Source: an uncultured Eubacteriales bacterium (lineage in GTDB: Bacteria > Bacillota > Clostridia > Oscillospirales > Acutalibacteraceae). From it: a stretch of DNA of 15,302 nucleotides. The stretch's first letter is position 1. Every line of letters starts with the position of its first letter. Below are positions 6,546 to 13,696 of this stretch, piece after piece. The notes beneath the pieces are model-generated. The model saw only the letters and a list, made by a program, of their open reading frames with translations. It had not been told where the DNA came from and made no database searches. The DNA lies in NCBI GenBank assembly GCA_900321515.1, contig ONWI01000138.1, positions 1 to 15,302 of the forward strand, in the 5' to 3' direction. Both the position numbers and the translations under genes were made by a program.

Positions 6546-7246
6546 AAAAAACTCTTATTAAATGCAATGATGTGACGCTCGGCTACGAGAATATGACGGT
6601 TCTCGAACATGTCAGCTTTGAACTGAAGGAGGCGGATTATCTCTGCGTCGTGGGTGAAAACGGCGCAGGCAAATCCACTCTGATCAAATGCCTTGCCGGT
6701 CTGAAAAAACCTGCCGAGGGACAAATTGAGCTTTCGCCTGAACTGGCACGGGGAGACGTGGGCTATCTGCCACAGCAGACAGCAATACAGAGGGATTTCC
6801 CCGCCTCGGTGCGGGAAGTGGTGATGTCAGGCTGTCTCAACCGCAGCCGGATTATTCCCTTTTATACAAAAGCCGACAGGGAGCGGGCTTCAAAGCACAT
6901 GGAAGAGCTGGGAATAACCCATCTTTTTGACAGATCGTACCGTGAACTTTCCGGCGGTCAGCAGCAGCGTGTGCTTCTCGCGAGAGCGCTATGCGCCTCC
7001 GGCAGGCTGCTCATCCTTGACGAGCCTGTGACCGGACTGGACCCTGTGATCACATCAGAGATATATGACATTATCAAAACTTTCAACAAAAAATACAATA
7101 TTACAATAATCATGGTTTCGCACGACGTAAAGACAGCGGTAAAAAGCGCGAATAAGATACTTCACCTGAAGCACAGCGTCCAGTTCTTCGGCAGCACCGG
7201 GGATTATATAAACAGCAGCGCAGGGCGGGAATTCATTGGAGGTTGA
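6542..7246 (+). CDS. znuC: ATPase subunit of the zinc-type ABC importer
   Basis: The TTG at 6542 overlaps the stop of the preceding gene (TTGA) and has GGGAGG about 7 bases upstream, giving a 234-residue protein, usual for ZnuC. An in-frame ATG far upstream lies inside the lipoprotein gene. Motifs in order: Walker A GENGAGKST (38-46), Q-loop PQQ (77-79), signature LSGGQ (136-140), Walker B LLILDE (156-161) and H-loop His194 (VSHD). It would drive metal import together with the permease encoded just downstream. Overlap with the lipoprotein gene and near overlap with the permease gene suggest translational coupling. Confidence 0.93.
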   Translation: MKKTLIKCNDVTLGYENMTVLEHVSFELKEADYLCVVGENGAGKSTLIKCLAGLKKPAEGQIELSPELARGDVGYLPQQTAIQRDFPASVREVVMSGCLNRSRIIPFYTKADRERASKHMEELGITHLFDRSYRELSGGQQQRVLLARALCASGRLLILDEPVTGLDPVITSEIYDIIKTFNKKYNITIIMVSHDVKTAVKSANKILHLKHSVQFFGSTGDYINSSAGREFIGG

Positions 7247-7253
7247 CAGGAAA

Positions 7254-8090
7254 ATGCTGGAAATGCTTTCATATCCTTTTATAATCAGGGCACTTGTGGT
7301 CGGCACGCTGGTATCACTCTGTTCGGCGCTGCTGGGCGTCAATCTGGTGCTCAAAAGATACTCGATGATCGGAGACGGACTTTCTCATGTGGCGTTCAGC
7401 GCCATGGCTGTAGCCACTGTAATGAATTGGGCGCCTCTGTGGGTGGCAATCCCCGTGGTGATAGCCGCGTCATATATCCTGCTGAGGCTGAGTTCAGACG
7501 GAAGACTGAGCGGCGATTCGGCGATTGCTCTGCTTTCGACCGGCGCCCTTGCGGTGGGAATATTCATCATTTCCATGAAATCGGGCATCAATACCGACAT
7601 CAGCAATTACATGTTCGGCAGCGTTCTGGCGATAAGCAAGTCGGACGTTTCGCTTAGTGTGGCGCTCTCGCTTGCTGTGCTGGCGCTGTATGTGCTTTTC
7701 TACAACAAGATATTTGCCGTTACTTTTGACGAGCCTTTCGCAAAGGCGACGGGAGTCAGGGCTGATTTTTACAATATGCTTATCGCCGTGCTTACAGCCG
7801 TAACCATCGTGCTTGGCATGAGAATGATCGGCGCTTTGCTGATTTCCAGCCTGATCATTTTTCCGGCTATGTCATCTATGCGGCTTTTCAAATGCTTCAG
7901 AAATGTCGTGATTTGCTCGGCGGCAATATCTGTGGTGTGCTTTCTTGCCGGGCTTATGGTTTCTTATGAGTATTCAGCTCCCACTGGGGCGAGCGTTGTA
8001 ATTATCAATATTGCGGTATTTGCGGTGTTCTGCGCGATTGATTTTATAAGGGGAGGCTCAATCGCAAAGAGATTGAATTTACGCAAATAA
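7254..8090 (+). CDS. znuB: Permease subunit of the zinc-type ABC importer (ABC-3 family)
   Basis: This 278-residue, very hydrophobic protein has about eight membrane segments and the ABC-3 features KRYSMIGDGLSHVAFS near the N-terminus and FAKATGVRADFYN before the later helices. It forms the metal channel served by the ATPase. I chose the ATG at 7254 because GGAGG (7238-7242) lies 11 bases upstream; an in-frame TTG at 7236 would add six residues and overlap the ATPase gene, and has only a weaker site. A terminator follows the stop, so this is the last gene of the operon. Confidence 0.92.
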   Translation: MLEMLSYPFIIRALVVGTLVSLCSALLGVNLVLKRYSMIGDGLSHVAFSAMAVATVMNWAPLWVAIPVVIAASYILLRLSSDGRLSGDSAIALLSTGALAVGIFIISMKSGINTDISNYMFGSVLAISKSDVSLSVALSLAVLALYVLFYNKIFAVTFDEPFAKATGVRADFYNMLIAVLTAVTIVLGMRMIGALLISSLIIFPAMSSMRLFKCFRNVVICSAAISVVCFLAGLMVSYEYSAPTGASVVIINIAVFAVFCAIDFIRGGSIAKRLNLRK

Positions 8091-8096
8091 AAAAAC

Positions 8097-8147
8097 AGCA
8101 TTGCTTCACGTTTTTTTGAATTTATGTGTTGCAATGCTTTTTATTTT
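8097..8147 (+). terminator. Terminator of the fur-znu operon
   Basis: AGCATTGC (8097-8104) pairs with GCAATGCT (8131-8138), with a further CAC/GTG pairing beyond a small internal loop. TTTTATTTT follows. The right arm also carries the -35 element of the next promoter. Confidence 0.65.
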
Positions 8148-8157
8148 GCGGTATATT
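8129..8157 (+). promoter_or_regulatory. Sigma-A promoter before the TfoX-domain gene
   Basis: TTGCAA (8129-8134) and TATATT (8152-8157) are 17 bases apart; the -35 overlaps the right arm of the znu terminator. Transcription would start near 8164, which rules out the in-frame ATG at 8101 and supports the ATG at 8209. Confidence 0.6.
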
Positions 8158-8208
8158 ATTATCAGCAGGCTCTCAGAACCTATTCCAATGGAAGGAGTTG
8201 TAATTCGT

Positions 8209-8523
8209 ATGGCATCTACAAAGAAATATCTTGAATTTATTCTGGATCAGCTCAGCGGACTTGATGATATCACATATCGCATGATGATGGGCGAATATAT
8301 TCTTTACTACAAAGGGAAAATATTTGGAGGCATATATGACGACCGTTTCCTGGTGAAGAATATCGCAACGGCACGCCGGCTCATGCCGGACGCGGGACTT
8401 GAATCGCCTTATGATGGGGCAAAGGAAATGCTGTCGGTTACTGATATTGACGACAGAGAATTCCTGACGCGCCTTGTGAATGAGATGTATGACGAACTGC
8501 CCGTTCGCAAGAAAGGAAAATAA
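8209..8523 (+). CDS. TfoX N-terminal domain protein
   Basis: I chose the ATG at 8209 because GAAGGAG (8191-8197) precedes it and the likely promoter lies downstream of an earlier in-frame ATG at 8101. The 104-residue product matches the TfoX N-terminal domain: an early FILDQLS helix, ITYRMMMGEYILYYKGKIF, a DDRFLVKN strand, and SPYDGAKEML. The domain is named after a competence regulator of Gram-negative bacteria, but stand-alone copies are common in Firmicutes and their role is not settled; they need not be linked to competence. It ends 9 bases before the next gene, so the two are probably transcribed together. Confidence 0.8.
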   Translation: MASTKKYLEFILDQLSGLDDITYRMMMGEYILYYKGKIFGGIYDDRFLVKNIATARRLMPDAGLESPYDGAKEMLSVTDIDDREFLTRLVNEMYDELPVRKKGK

Positions 8524-8532
8524 ACGTAATTA

Positions 8533-9531
8533 ATGAAAAATGAAAGAATAATCAGGGGTGTGGCTGCCTTTTTCATCGCAGCCATGATGACGGTAAATAT
8601 AATTGTACTGATTTCGCTCCGTGAGATAAATGAGAACATCACAGCCGTGGCTGTATCGGAGCCGGTATCATCTGCGGATATAAAACGTGAGCCGGATTCA
8701 TCGGAAAAAAAGCTTTCTGAAAGCGAGCTTGACAGAATTCATGATCTGACCAAAAACATGATACTGTATCACGGTATCTACGATGAAAAGGCTGACGCAA
8801 AAGTGGATGAGCTGCTCGGCGAGCTTTACGGTATAGACAGGGATTACGGTGATCTCTGGAAGAAAATCATGGATTACTGGGAATATACCAACACCGACTT
8901 CAAGGTGAATTATAAGGAAGTCCCGGAGGGATTGCCCGAAGGAGACAATCTTTGCATCATTATTCTGGGCTATCAGCTCGACGATTACGGCGGAATCAAA
9001 TATGAGCTCAACGGCAGGCTTAAAGCCGCACTCAAATGCATTGAGAAATATCCGAACGCGCCTGTGATATGTACTGGCGGAGGCACCGCGGAAAAAAATC
9101 ATCAGGCTACGGAAGCGGGTCAGATGGTCAAATGGCTGAAGAAAAAGGGCGTTGACGAGAACCGGCTTATTGCGGAGGATCAGTCTGAATCAACGGCGGA
9201 AAATGCGATTTTCAGCGATGAAATACTCCGCAGGGATTATCCTCAGGTGGATTCTGTACTTTTGATAAGCAGCAAGTATCACCTTTTGTGGAGCGATCTG
9301 ATATTTCAGTCTGCATTTATGAAAAGCTCGCTGGAAAACAATTCGCACGAGATAAAAGTAATCTCAAATTATGCCTTTAACACCGATCATTATTTCTTTA
9401 AGGCGTCTCAGAAAATGCAATGGCAGACAGGCAGTATGCTTGAACTCATCGGTGAGGACGACCTGATGGAGATATTCTATTCCAATTACAAATATCAAAA
9501 TTATTTAAAAAACGATAAACCTGAGCTTTAA
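8533..9531 (+). CDS. Membrane-anchored YdcF/SanA family (DUF218) protein
   Basis: This 332-residue protein has an N-terminal membrane anchor (about residues 8-29), a polar stalk, a helical region (60-120), and a DUF218 domain (about 140-300). Domain hallmarks are IIILGYQL (142-149), GRLKAAL (161-167), TGGG (181-184), ATEAGQM (192-198), DQSESTAENA (216-225) and the SSKYHLL segment (246-252). The family includes SanA and ElyC, linked to cell envelope integrity, but its chemistry is poorly known. The domain probably lies outside the membrane. The ribosome binding site (AAGGA at 8515-8519) is weak and distant. Only 14 bases separate it from the small membrane protein gene. Confidence 0.85.
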   Translation: MKNERIIRGVAAFFIAAMMTVNIIVLISLREINENITAVAVSEPVSSADIKREPDSSEKKLSESELDRIHDLTKNMILYHGIYDEKADAKVDELLGELYGIDRDYGDLWKKIMDYWEYTNTDFKVNYKEVPEGLPEGDNLCIIILGYQLDDYGGIKYELNGRLKAALKCIEKYPNAPVICTGGGTAEKNHQATEAGQMVKWLKKKGVDENRLIAEDQSESTAENAIFSDEILRRDYPQVDSVLLISSKYHLLWSDLIFQSAFMKSSLENNSHEIKVISNYAFNTDHYFFKASQKMQWQTGSMLELIGEDDLMEIFYSNYKYQNYLKNDKPEL

Positions 9532-9545
9532 GCGGGTGATATTAT

Positions 9546-9731
9546 ATGATACTGATGACCAAAATCTGTATTGTTGTGATACTGATACTGTCGTGGACAT
9601 GCTTTGTGGAGGAAGCAGCAGGTTATTTCTTTCTGCACAGGGGCGACAGGACGAGATTCAGAATTCTGGTCTTTTTTACGATAGGAATGATGGACACGAT
9701 TCTGTTAATGGACTATTTTTTCACCAGATAA
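9546..9731 (+). CDS. 61-residue two-helix membrane protein
   Basis: The ATG at 9546 follows a GGGTGAT site at about 9534-9540 by some 6 bases. The product is mostly hydrophobic: one helix at about 5-19, a short charged loop with HRGDRTRFR, and a second helix at about 40-58. An overlapping frame starting at 9536 gives an unlikely polar, Asp-rich protein and has no ribosome binding site. The gene sits between the DUF218 gene and the response regulator, 19 bases before the latter. I do not recognise it. Small membrane proteins beside two-component systems sometimes modulate the kinase; here that is only a suggestion. Confidence 0.65.
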   Translation: MILMTKICIVVILILSWTCFVEEAAGYFFLHRGDRTRFRILVFFTIGMMDTILLMDYFFTR

Positions 9732-9750
9732 AAAGGAGATGGATTATCAA

Positions 9751-10425
9751 ATGAGGCTGCTGATTGCCGAGGACGAAAGGTCTCTCTCTAAGGCGCTCAC
9801 TGTCATTCTTGAAAAAAACAACTACTCCGTTGACGCGGCTTACGACGGCGAAGAGGCATTGGATTATCTGGCTGTCGGTCAGTATGACGGTCTGATACTC
9901 GACATCATGATGCCGAAAATTGACGGATTGACCGTGCTGAAAAGGCTGCGTGCCAAGGGAAACAGCATTCCGGTGCTGATGCTCACCGCCAAGTCGGAAA
10001 TCGACGACCGCGTGGCGGGACTGGATTACGGAGCCAACGATTATCTTACCAAGCCGTTTGACACAAAGGAACTGCTTGCGCGTATTCGCGCCATGACCAG
10101 AGGGCGTTCGGGTACACAAAGCTCGGTTATGACAATGGGCAATATCTCACTCGACCGCACCACATATGAACTTTCCTCGCCAAGCGGCAGCTTTCGTCTG
10201 GCAAACAAAGAGTTTCAGGTGATGGAACTGCTTATGAGCAATCCGAAGCAGCTTATCCCGACGGAGCTTATGATGGAGAAAATCTGGGGCTTTGACAGCG
10301 ACGCCGAGATAAATGTCGTGTGGGCGTACATCTCCTATCTTCGCAAGAAGCTGACGGCCCTGAACGCGAATATTAAGATTAAGGCCTCGCGCAACGCGGG
10401 ATATTCACTGGAGGCGGCGGAATGA
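9751..10425 (+). CDS. OmpR/PhoB-type response regulator
   Basis: I chose the ATG at 9751: AAGGAG (9733-9738) directly touches the earlier in-frame ATG at 9739, leaving no spacer, and the resulting MRLLIAEDE start is typical of the family. The 224-residue product has a receiver domain with acidic residues Glu7, Asp8 and Glu9, the phosphorylated Asp51 (LILDIMMP), Thr79 and Lys101 (YLTKPF). A winged-helix DNA-binding domain fills about 127-224 (LANKEFQVMELL, VWAYISYLRKKL). It overlaps the kinase gene by four bases (ATGA), so the two form a coupled pair. The regulated genes cannot be read from the window; the deacetylase downstream is a natural candidate. Confidence 0.93.
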   Translation: MRLLIAEDERSLSKALTVILEKNNYSVDAAYDGEEALDYLAVGQYDGLILDIMMPKIDGLTVLKRLRAKGNSIPVLMLTAKSEIDDRVAGLDYGANDYLTKPFDTKELLARIRAMTRGRSGTQSSVMTMGNISLDRTTYELSSPSGSFRLANKEFQVMELLMSNPKQLIPTELMMEKIWGFDSDAEINVVWAYISYLRKKLTALNANIKIKASRNAGYSLEAAE

Positions 10426-11678
10426 TAAAGAAGCTGCGCCGCAAGTTTATTGCCATTTCCGTACTGTCTGTTTTTTTAGTGCTGTTTGTCATCATGAGCG
10501 CAATAAACATTCTCAACTACACAAGGGTAGTGAATGACAGTGACAAGGTGCTGAATGTCCTTGCCGAGAATAACGGCGAGTTTCCGAAGCACCAGAACGG
10601 ATTCAAGCACCGAAGCAAGAGCAGCGACTGGCTGTTTGATGAGCTTTCTCCCGACAAGTCCCCCGAACTGCCGTATGAATCGAGATATTTCACCGTCCGA
10701 CTTAGCCCCGAAGGTTCCGTCACATCGGTTGACACCGGCAGGATAGCCGCAGTCGATACCGATACCGCAAGGGAATACGCCGAGGAGTTGTGGGAGAAGT
10801 CCGGCAGCAGCGGTTTTGTGTCAAATTACAGATACCTCAGATTTGATGACTGCGGAGATACCGTTATCATATTCCTCGACTGCCGCAGCCGGATGGATTC
10901 GTTCCGCTCTTTTCTGATTTACAGCGTGGCGGTTTCTCTGGCGGGAATGGTGGCTGTCGCCGGTCTGGTGCTGCTGCTTTCCAAGATGGTTATGAAGCCT
11001 GTGCAGGAAAGCTACGAAAAGCAGAAGTCGTTCATCACCGACGCAGGACATGAGATAAAGACCCCGCTGACAATAATAGATGCCGACGCGACTATTCTTG
11101 AAATGGACTGCGGCGAGGACAACGAGTGGATAAGCGACATTCACTCGCAGGTTAAGAGACTGTCCGCTCTCACAAAAGATCTGATTTACCTCTCTCGCAT
11201 GGAAGAGGAGTCGCCGAGGGTGCAGATGCTCGACTTCCCGCTTTCCGATGTTATCATCGAGACGGCGCAGTCGTTCCAGTCGCTTGCCAAGGTGCAGCAG
11301 AAGGAATTCATTGTGGATGTCGAGCCTATGCTGAATCTCTGCGGAGACGAAAAGGCGATAACACAGCTTGTATCTATCTTGCTTGACAATGCTTTGAAAT
11401 ATTCCGACCAGAATGGCACCATTTCGCTTAAGGCATATTCCAAAGGGCGCAATGTCTGCATAGAGGTATTCAACACAGCCGAAAACGTGGACACATCACA
11501 GCTTGGAAGACTCTTCGACAGGTTCTACCGCGCGGACAAATCCAGAAATTCGCAGACGGGCGGTTATGGCATCGGACTGTCTATTGCCAAAGCGGTTGCG
11601 GAGGCACACCGTGGCAGGATCTCCGCTGCCAGCGCGGACGGTAAATCGCTGACGATAACGGCGGTACTGGGAAGGTAA
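10422..11678 (+). CDS. Sensor histidine kinase, partner of the upstream regulator
   Basis: This 418-residue membrane kinase has two membrane helices (about 9-30 and 164-187) around an extracytoplasmic region of about 130 residues with no motif I recognise. The cytoplasmic part has the H-box DAGHEIKTPLTII with the phosphorylated His210, an N-box around Asn323 (LLDNALKYS), a DRFYR F-box (366-370), and the GYGIGL G-box (381-386). No HAMP domain is obvious; the second helix leads almost directly into the His domain. The signal is unknown, though the neighbours (DUF218 protein, deacetylase) point towards the cell envelope. Confidence 0.93.
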   Translation: MIKKLRRKFIAISVLSVFLVLFVIMSAINILNYTRVVNDSDKVLNVLAENNGEFPKHQNGFKHRSKSSDWLFDELSPDKSPELPYESRYFTVRLSPEGSVTSVDTGRIAAVDTDTAREYAEELWEKSGSSGFVSNYRYLRFDDCGDTVIIFLDCRSRMDSFRSFLIYSVAVSLAGMVAVAGLVLLLSKMVMKPVQESYEKQKSFITDAGHEIKTPLTIIDADATILEMDCGEDNEWISDIHSQVKRLSALTKDLIYLSRMEEESPRVQMLDFPLSDVIIETAQSFQSLAKVQQKEFIVDVEPMLNLCGDEKAITQLVSILLDNALKYSDQNGTISLKAYSKGRNVCIEVFNTAENVDTSQLGRLFDRFYRADKSRNSQTGGYGIGLSIAKAVAEAHRGRISAASADGKSLTITAVLGR

Positions 11679-11727
11679 TTCTATTTACGCCAGCAACTAA
11701 TGCTCGTTTTTGGGGGGTGAATGTACA

Positions 11728-12408
11728 ATGGACTGGACAGAAAAATTCCGCAAGGCGTTTGTGCTCAGCTATGACGACGGAGTGTATCAGGATATCCGGC
11801 TTGTGGAGATACTCAACAGATACGGGCTGAAATGCACATTCAATCTGAATTCCGGACTGATGGAGCCTCCCTATGTCTGGGAAGCCGACGGCGTAAGGGT
11901 AGAACGCATGCCTCCGCAGACGCTTCCGCAGCTTTACGTCGGTCACGAGATAGCTTCGCATACCCTTCACCATTGCGACCTCACGCAGCTCTCTGACGGC
12001 GAGGTATCCAAGCAGGTGACGGACGATATTTCGGCGCTGGAAAAAATATTCAGCCGCAGTGTTACCGGCTTTGCCTATCCTTTTGGCAATACTGATAAAA
12101 GGGTAAAATCCCTTCTGAAGACATGCGGCGTAAAATACGCCAGGGGTGTGCGATCCACACATTCATTCGGGCTGCCGGACGATTTGCTGGATATTTCCCC
12201 GACCTGTCGCCACAAGGAAGAGGAGATATTTGATCTTGCACGGAAGTTTATTGAGTTGAAGCCGGACCGTCCGGAAATATTCCTGATGTGGGGACACAGC
12301 TATGAGTTCGACATGCAGCGCGGATGGGAACGCTTCGAGCGCTTCTGCGACCTGATAGCCGGTCACAGCGATATCTATTACGGAACGATGGAGCAGATAT
12401 TTCTTTAA
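11728..12408 (+). CDS. Polysaccharide deacetylase family protein without signal peptide
   Basis: The ATG at 11728 follows GGGGGGTGA (11713-11720). The 226-residue protein has NodB-type motifs: YDDG with Asp16 and Asp17, SHTLHH with His78 and His82 (H-T-x-x-H), FAYPFG (115-120), and MWGH near the end (187-190). Asp and two His are the expected metal ligands, so the catalytic set looks intact. Such enzymes remove acetyl groups from sugars such as peptidoglycan or chitin fragments. There is no signal peptide or membrane anchor, so it may act in the cytoplasm on a small or lipid-linked sugar. It starts 49 bases after the kinase and may be in the same operon. Confidence 0.85.
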   Translation: MDWTEKFRKAFVLSYDDGVYQDIRLVEILNRYGLKCTFNLNSGLMEPPYVWEADGVRVERMPPQTLPQLYVGHEIASHTLHHCDLTQLSDGEVSKQVTDDISALEKIFSRSVTGFAYPFGNTDKRVKSLLKTCGVKYARGVRSTHSFGLPDDLLDISPTCRHKEEEIFDLARKFIELKPDRPEIFLMWGHSYEFDMQRGWERFERFCDLIAGHSDIYYGTMEQIFL

Positions 12409-12426
12409 ACAGTCAGCAATCCGTGA

Positions 12427-12478
12427 TCCGGTGAGCGCTTTATTTGACGGTTTATGAGCCGTTGAAAGGCTCACAGGA
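12427..12478 (+). other. Stem-loop between the deacetylase and the 77-residue protein
   Basis: The outer arms 12427-12436 and 12469-12478 pair with one mismatch (core GTGAGC with GCTCAC), and an inner ACGG (12447-12450) pairs with CCGT (12459-12462). No T run follows, so it does not look like an ordinary intrinsic terminator. It could be an RNA processing or stability element in the leader of the next gene. Confidence 0.4.
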
Positions 12479-12520
12479 CACGATGCTCTATATCTTTCTG
12501 AAGCATGGGAGGTGAAATTT

Positions 12521-12754
12521 ATGGATAAGAAGCTGCAGGACGCTATTGAGAAGCTCAAAGGCGCGGCGGGTTCCATCAGAAGCAAGGATGACGCTATCGA
12601 CTTCCTTGTGAATGAAACCAAACTGCCCAAGGCGGAGTGCGAAAAGGCATTTGACGCCATCGCGAAGGTTGACTTCAAAGACCTCGCCGATAAGCTGCCT
12701 GGAGGTATTGCGGACAAGATTCCTTCCGGAATTACAAAAAAATTCGGTCTGTAA
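12521..12754 (+). CDS. 77-residue helical protein of unknown function
   Basis: The ATG at 12521 follows a GGGAGGTGA site at 12507-12515, which is strong. The product is small and charged, with no membrane helix or signal. It appears to have two or three helices (about 3-16, 22-32, 37-47), then a repeated L/I-P-G/S-G-I pattern (KLPGGIADKIPSGITKKF) at the end. I do not recognise it. It lies between the deacetylase and the sporulation operon and is followed by a strong terminator at 12788-12835, so it may be transcribed apart from both. Confidence 0.65.
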   Translation: MDKKLQDAIEKLKGAAGSIRSKDDAIDFLVNETKLPKAECEKAFDAIAKVDFKDLADKLPGGIADKIPSGITKKFGL

Positions 12755-12782
12755 GGATTTTTCGTCAAACTTTGCGCAAATT
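12752..12782 (+). promoter_or_regulatory. Weak candidate sporulation promoter with a Spo0A-type box
   Basis: TAAGGATTT (12752-12760) resembles a sigma-H -35 element (RNAGGAWWW), but the expected GAAT -10 is poor (GCGCAAATT at 12774-12782) and the spacer is 13 bases. Between them, TTCGTCA (12761-12767) is the complement of TGACGAA and fits the 0A-box consensus TGNCGAA. In Bacillus subtilis, spoIIA is switched on by sigma-H with Spo0A, which makes this position suggestive. By sequence alone the promoter is weak. Confidence 0.25.
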
Positions 12783-12787
12783 CTTAT

Positions 12788-12835
12788 TGCACATGAGTTA
12801 TTCTTTTGACAAAGATAACTTGTGTGCATTTTTTT
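12788..12835 (+). terminator. Strong terminator just upstream of spoIIAA
   Basis: The arms 12788-12801 and 12815-12828 pair over 14 positions with two G-T pairs, closing a 13-base loop, and seven T residues follow (12829-12835). It ends 20 bases before the spoIIAA start. It may end the transcript of the 77-residue protein gene, or act as an attenuator in the spoIIA leader. Confidence 0.8.
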
Positions 12836-12855
12836 GTGCGGAAAGGAACAATGAC

Positions 12856-13158
12856 ATGTCAGTGGTTTTTGAGAGAAAAGGTGATACGCTGGTTGCGCTG
12901 CTTTCGGGCGAAATAGACCACCACACCGCTGCCGAGTTTCGCGACAGCATAGACCGCGAGGCTGAGATGCTTCATCCGTCGGTGCTTGTGCTGGATTTCG
13001 GAGGCATAGGATTCATGGATTCCTCCGGAATAGGCTTGATTATGGGCAGATACAGGAATGCTGCCGCATACGGGGGTGTGATCCGTGTGATAAATCCGTC
13101 CCCTATGATAGAAAGAATGATGAAGCTTGCCGGTATGACAAGACTTGATGTGATTTAA
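12856..13158 (+). CDS. spoIIAA: Anti-sigma F factor antagonist (STAS domain)
   Basis: I chose the ATG at 12856, with AAAGGA about 8 bases upstream; an in-frame ATG at 12772 precedes the terminator and is unlikely. The 100-residue product is a single STAS domain. The motif DFGGIGFMDSSGIG (47-60) contains the Ser (probably Ser57) that SpoIIAB phosphorylates to switch the protein off. Unphosphorylated SpoIIAA binds SpoIIAB and frees sigma F in the forespore. The following genes encode SpoIIAB and sigma F, which fixes the identity beyond a general STAS call. An 88-base gap separates it from spoIIAB, wider than in Bacillus. Confidence 0.9.
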   Translation: MSVVFERKGDTLVALLSGEIDHHTAAEFRDSIDREAEMLHPSVLVLDFGGIGFMDSSGIGLIMGRYRNAAAYGGVIRVINPSPMIERMMKLAGMTRLDVI

Positions 13159-13246
13159 TACATTATCGAACTATAAGTTAACAAAATATTTTAAATATAG
13201 CAATAATTGATTGTTATTTGATGAAAAAGTGAGGGTATAATAATCT

Positions 13247-13696
13247 ATGAGAGCTAAAGCAAAAAATGAAATGAGGCTGGTCATTCCCAGTAATTCAGCC
13301 AACGAGAGTTTTGCGAGGTCTGCCGTTGCCGCCTTCATGGCGCAGCTTGACCCGACGATCGAGGAAATGACCGATATCAAAACGGCAATTTCCGAGGCAG
13401 TGACAAACTGCATTGTTCACGCCTACCGAGACACCATAGGGAATATCTGGATAGAGGCAAAAATTTATGACGACGGGCGCATTTGTGTGTCCGTCAGGGA
13501 CAAGGGCTGTGGAATACCGGACGTTTCCAGGGCAATGGAACCTCTTTTTACCACCGGGGGAGGTGAACGCGCCGGTCTGGGTTTTGCTGTGATGGAGAGC
13601 TTCACCGATAAGCTGAGAGTCCGCTCCGCGGTGGGCAAGGGTACTACCGTCACCATGGAAAAGCGCGTGGCGCAGAGATACCGTCATGACGGTTGA
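13247..13696 (+). CDS. spoIIAB: Anti-sigma F factor and serine kinase
   Basis: This 149-residue GHKL kinase closely follows SpoIIAB: NEMRLVIPSNSANESFAR near the start, LDPTIEEMTDIKTAISEAVTN (33-54) with the N-box Glu50 and Asn54, DKGCGI (85-90) and GLGFAVMESF (110-119) for ATP binding. It holds sigma F inactive in the mother cell and phosphorylates SpoIIAA. GAGGG at 13231-13235 lies 11 bases before the ATG. A TATAAT lies between that site and the start codon, but has no matching -35, so I do not call a promoter. The gene overlaps sigF by 11 bases, which suggests coupled translation and a controlled ratio of the two proteins. Confidence 0.95.
   Translation: MRAKAKNEMRLVIPSNSANESFARSAVAAFMAQLDPTIEEMTDIKTAISEAVTNCIVHAYRDTIGNIWIEAKIYDDGRICVSVRDKGCGIPDVSRAMEPLFTTGGGERAGLGFAVMESFTDKLRVRSAVGKGTTVTMEKRVAQRYRHDG

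Noticed and set aside
8101..8208. 36-residue hydrophobic N-terminal extension of the TfoX-domain protein
   Set aside because: It would be read from the terminator hairpin and lies mostly upstream of the predicted RNA start; the ATG at 8209 has a proper ribosome binding site.
9536..9754. Frame overlapping the 61-residue membrane protein
   Set aside because: Its start lies inside the ribosome binding site of the membrane protein gene and its product is an implausible polar chain.
13231..13246. TATAAT before spoIIAB as a promoter
   Set aside because: It lies between the ribosome binding site and the start codon, so RNA from it would lack that site, and no -35 element is at a workable distance.
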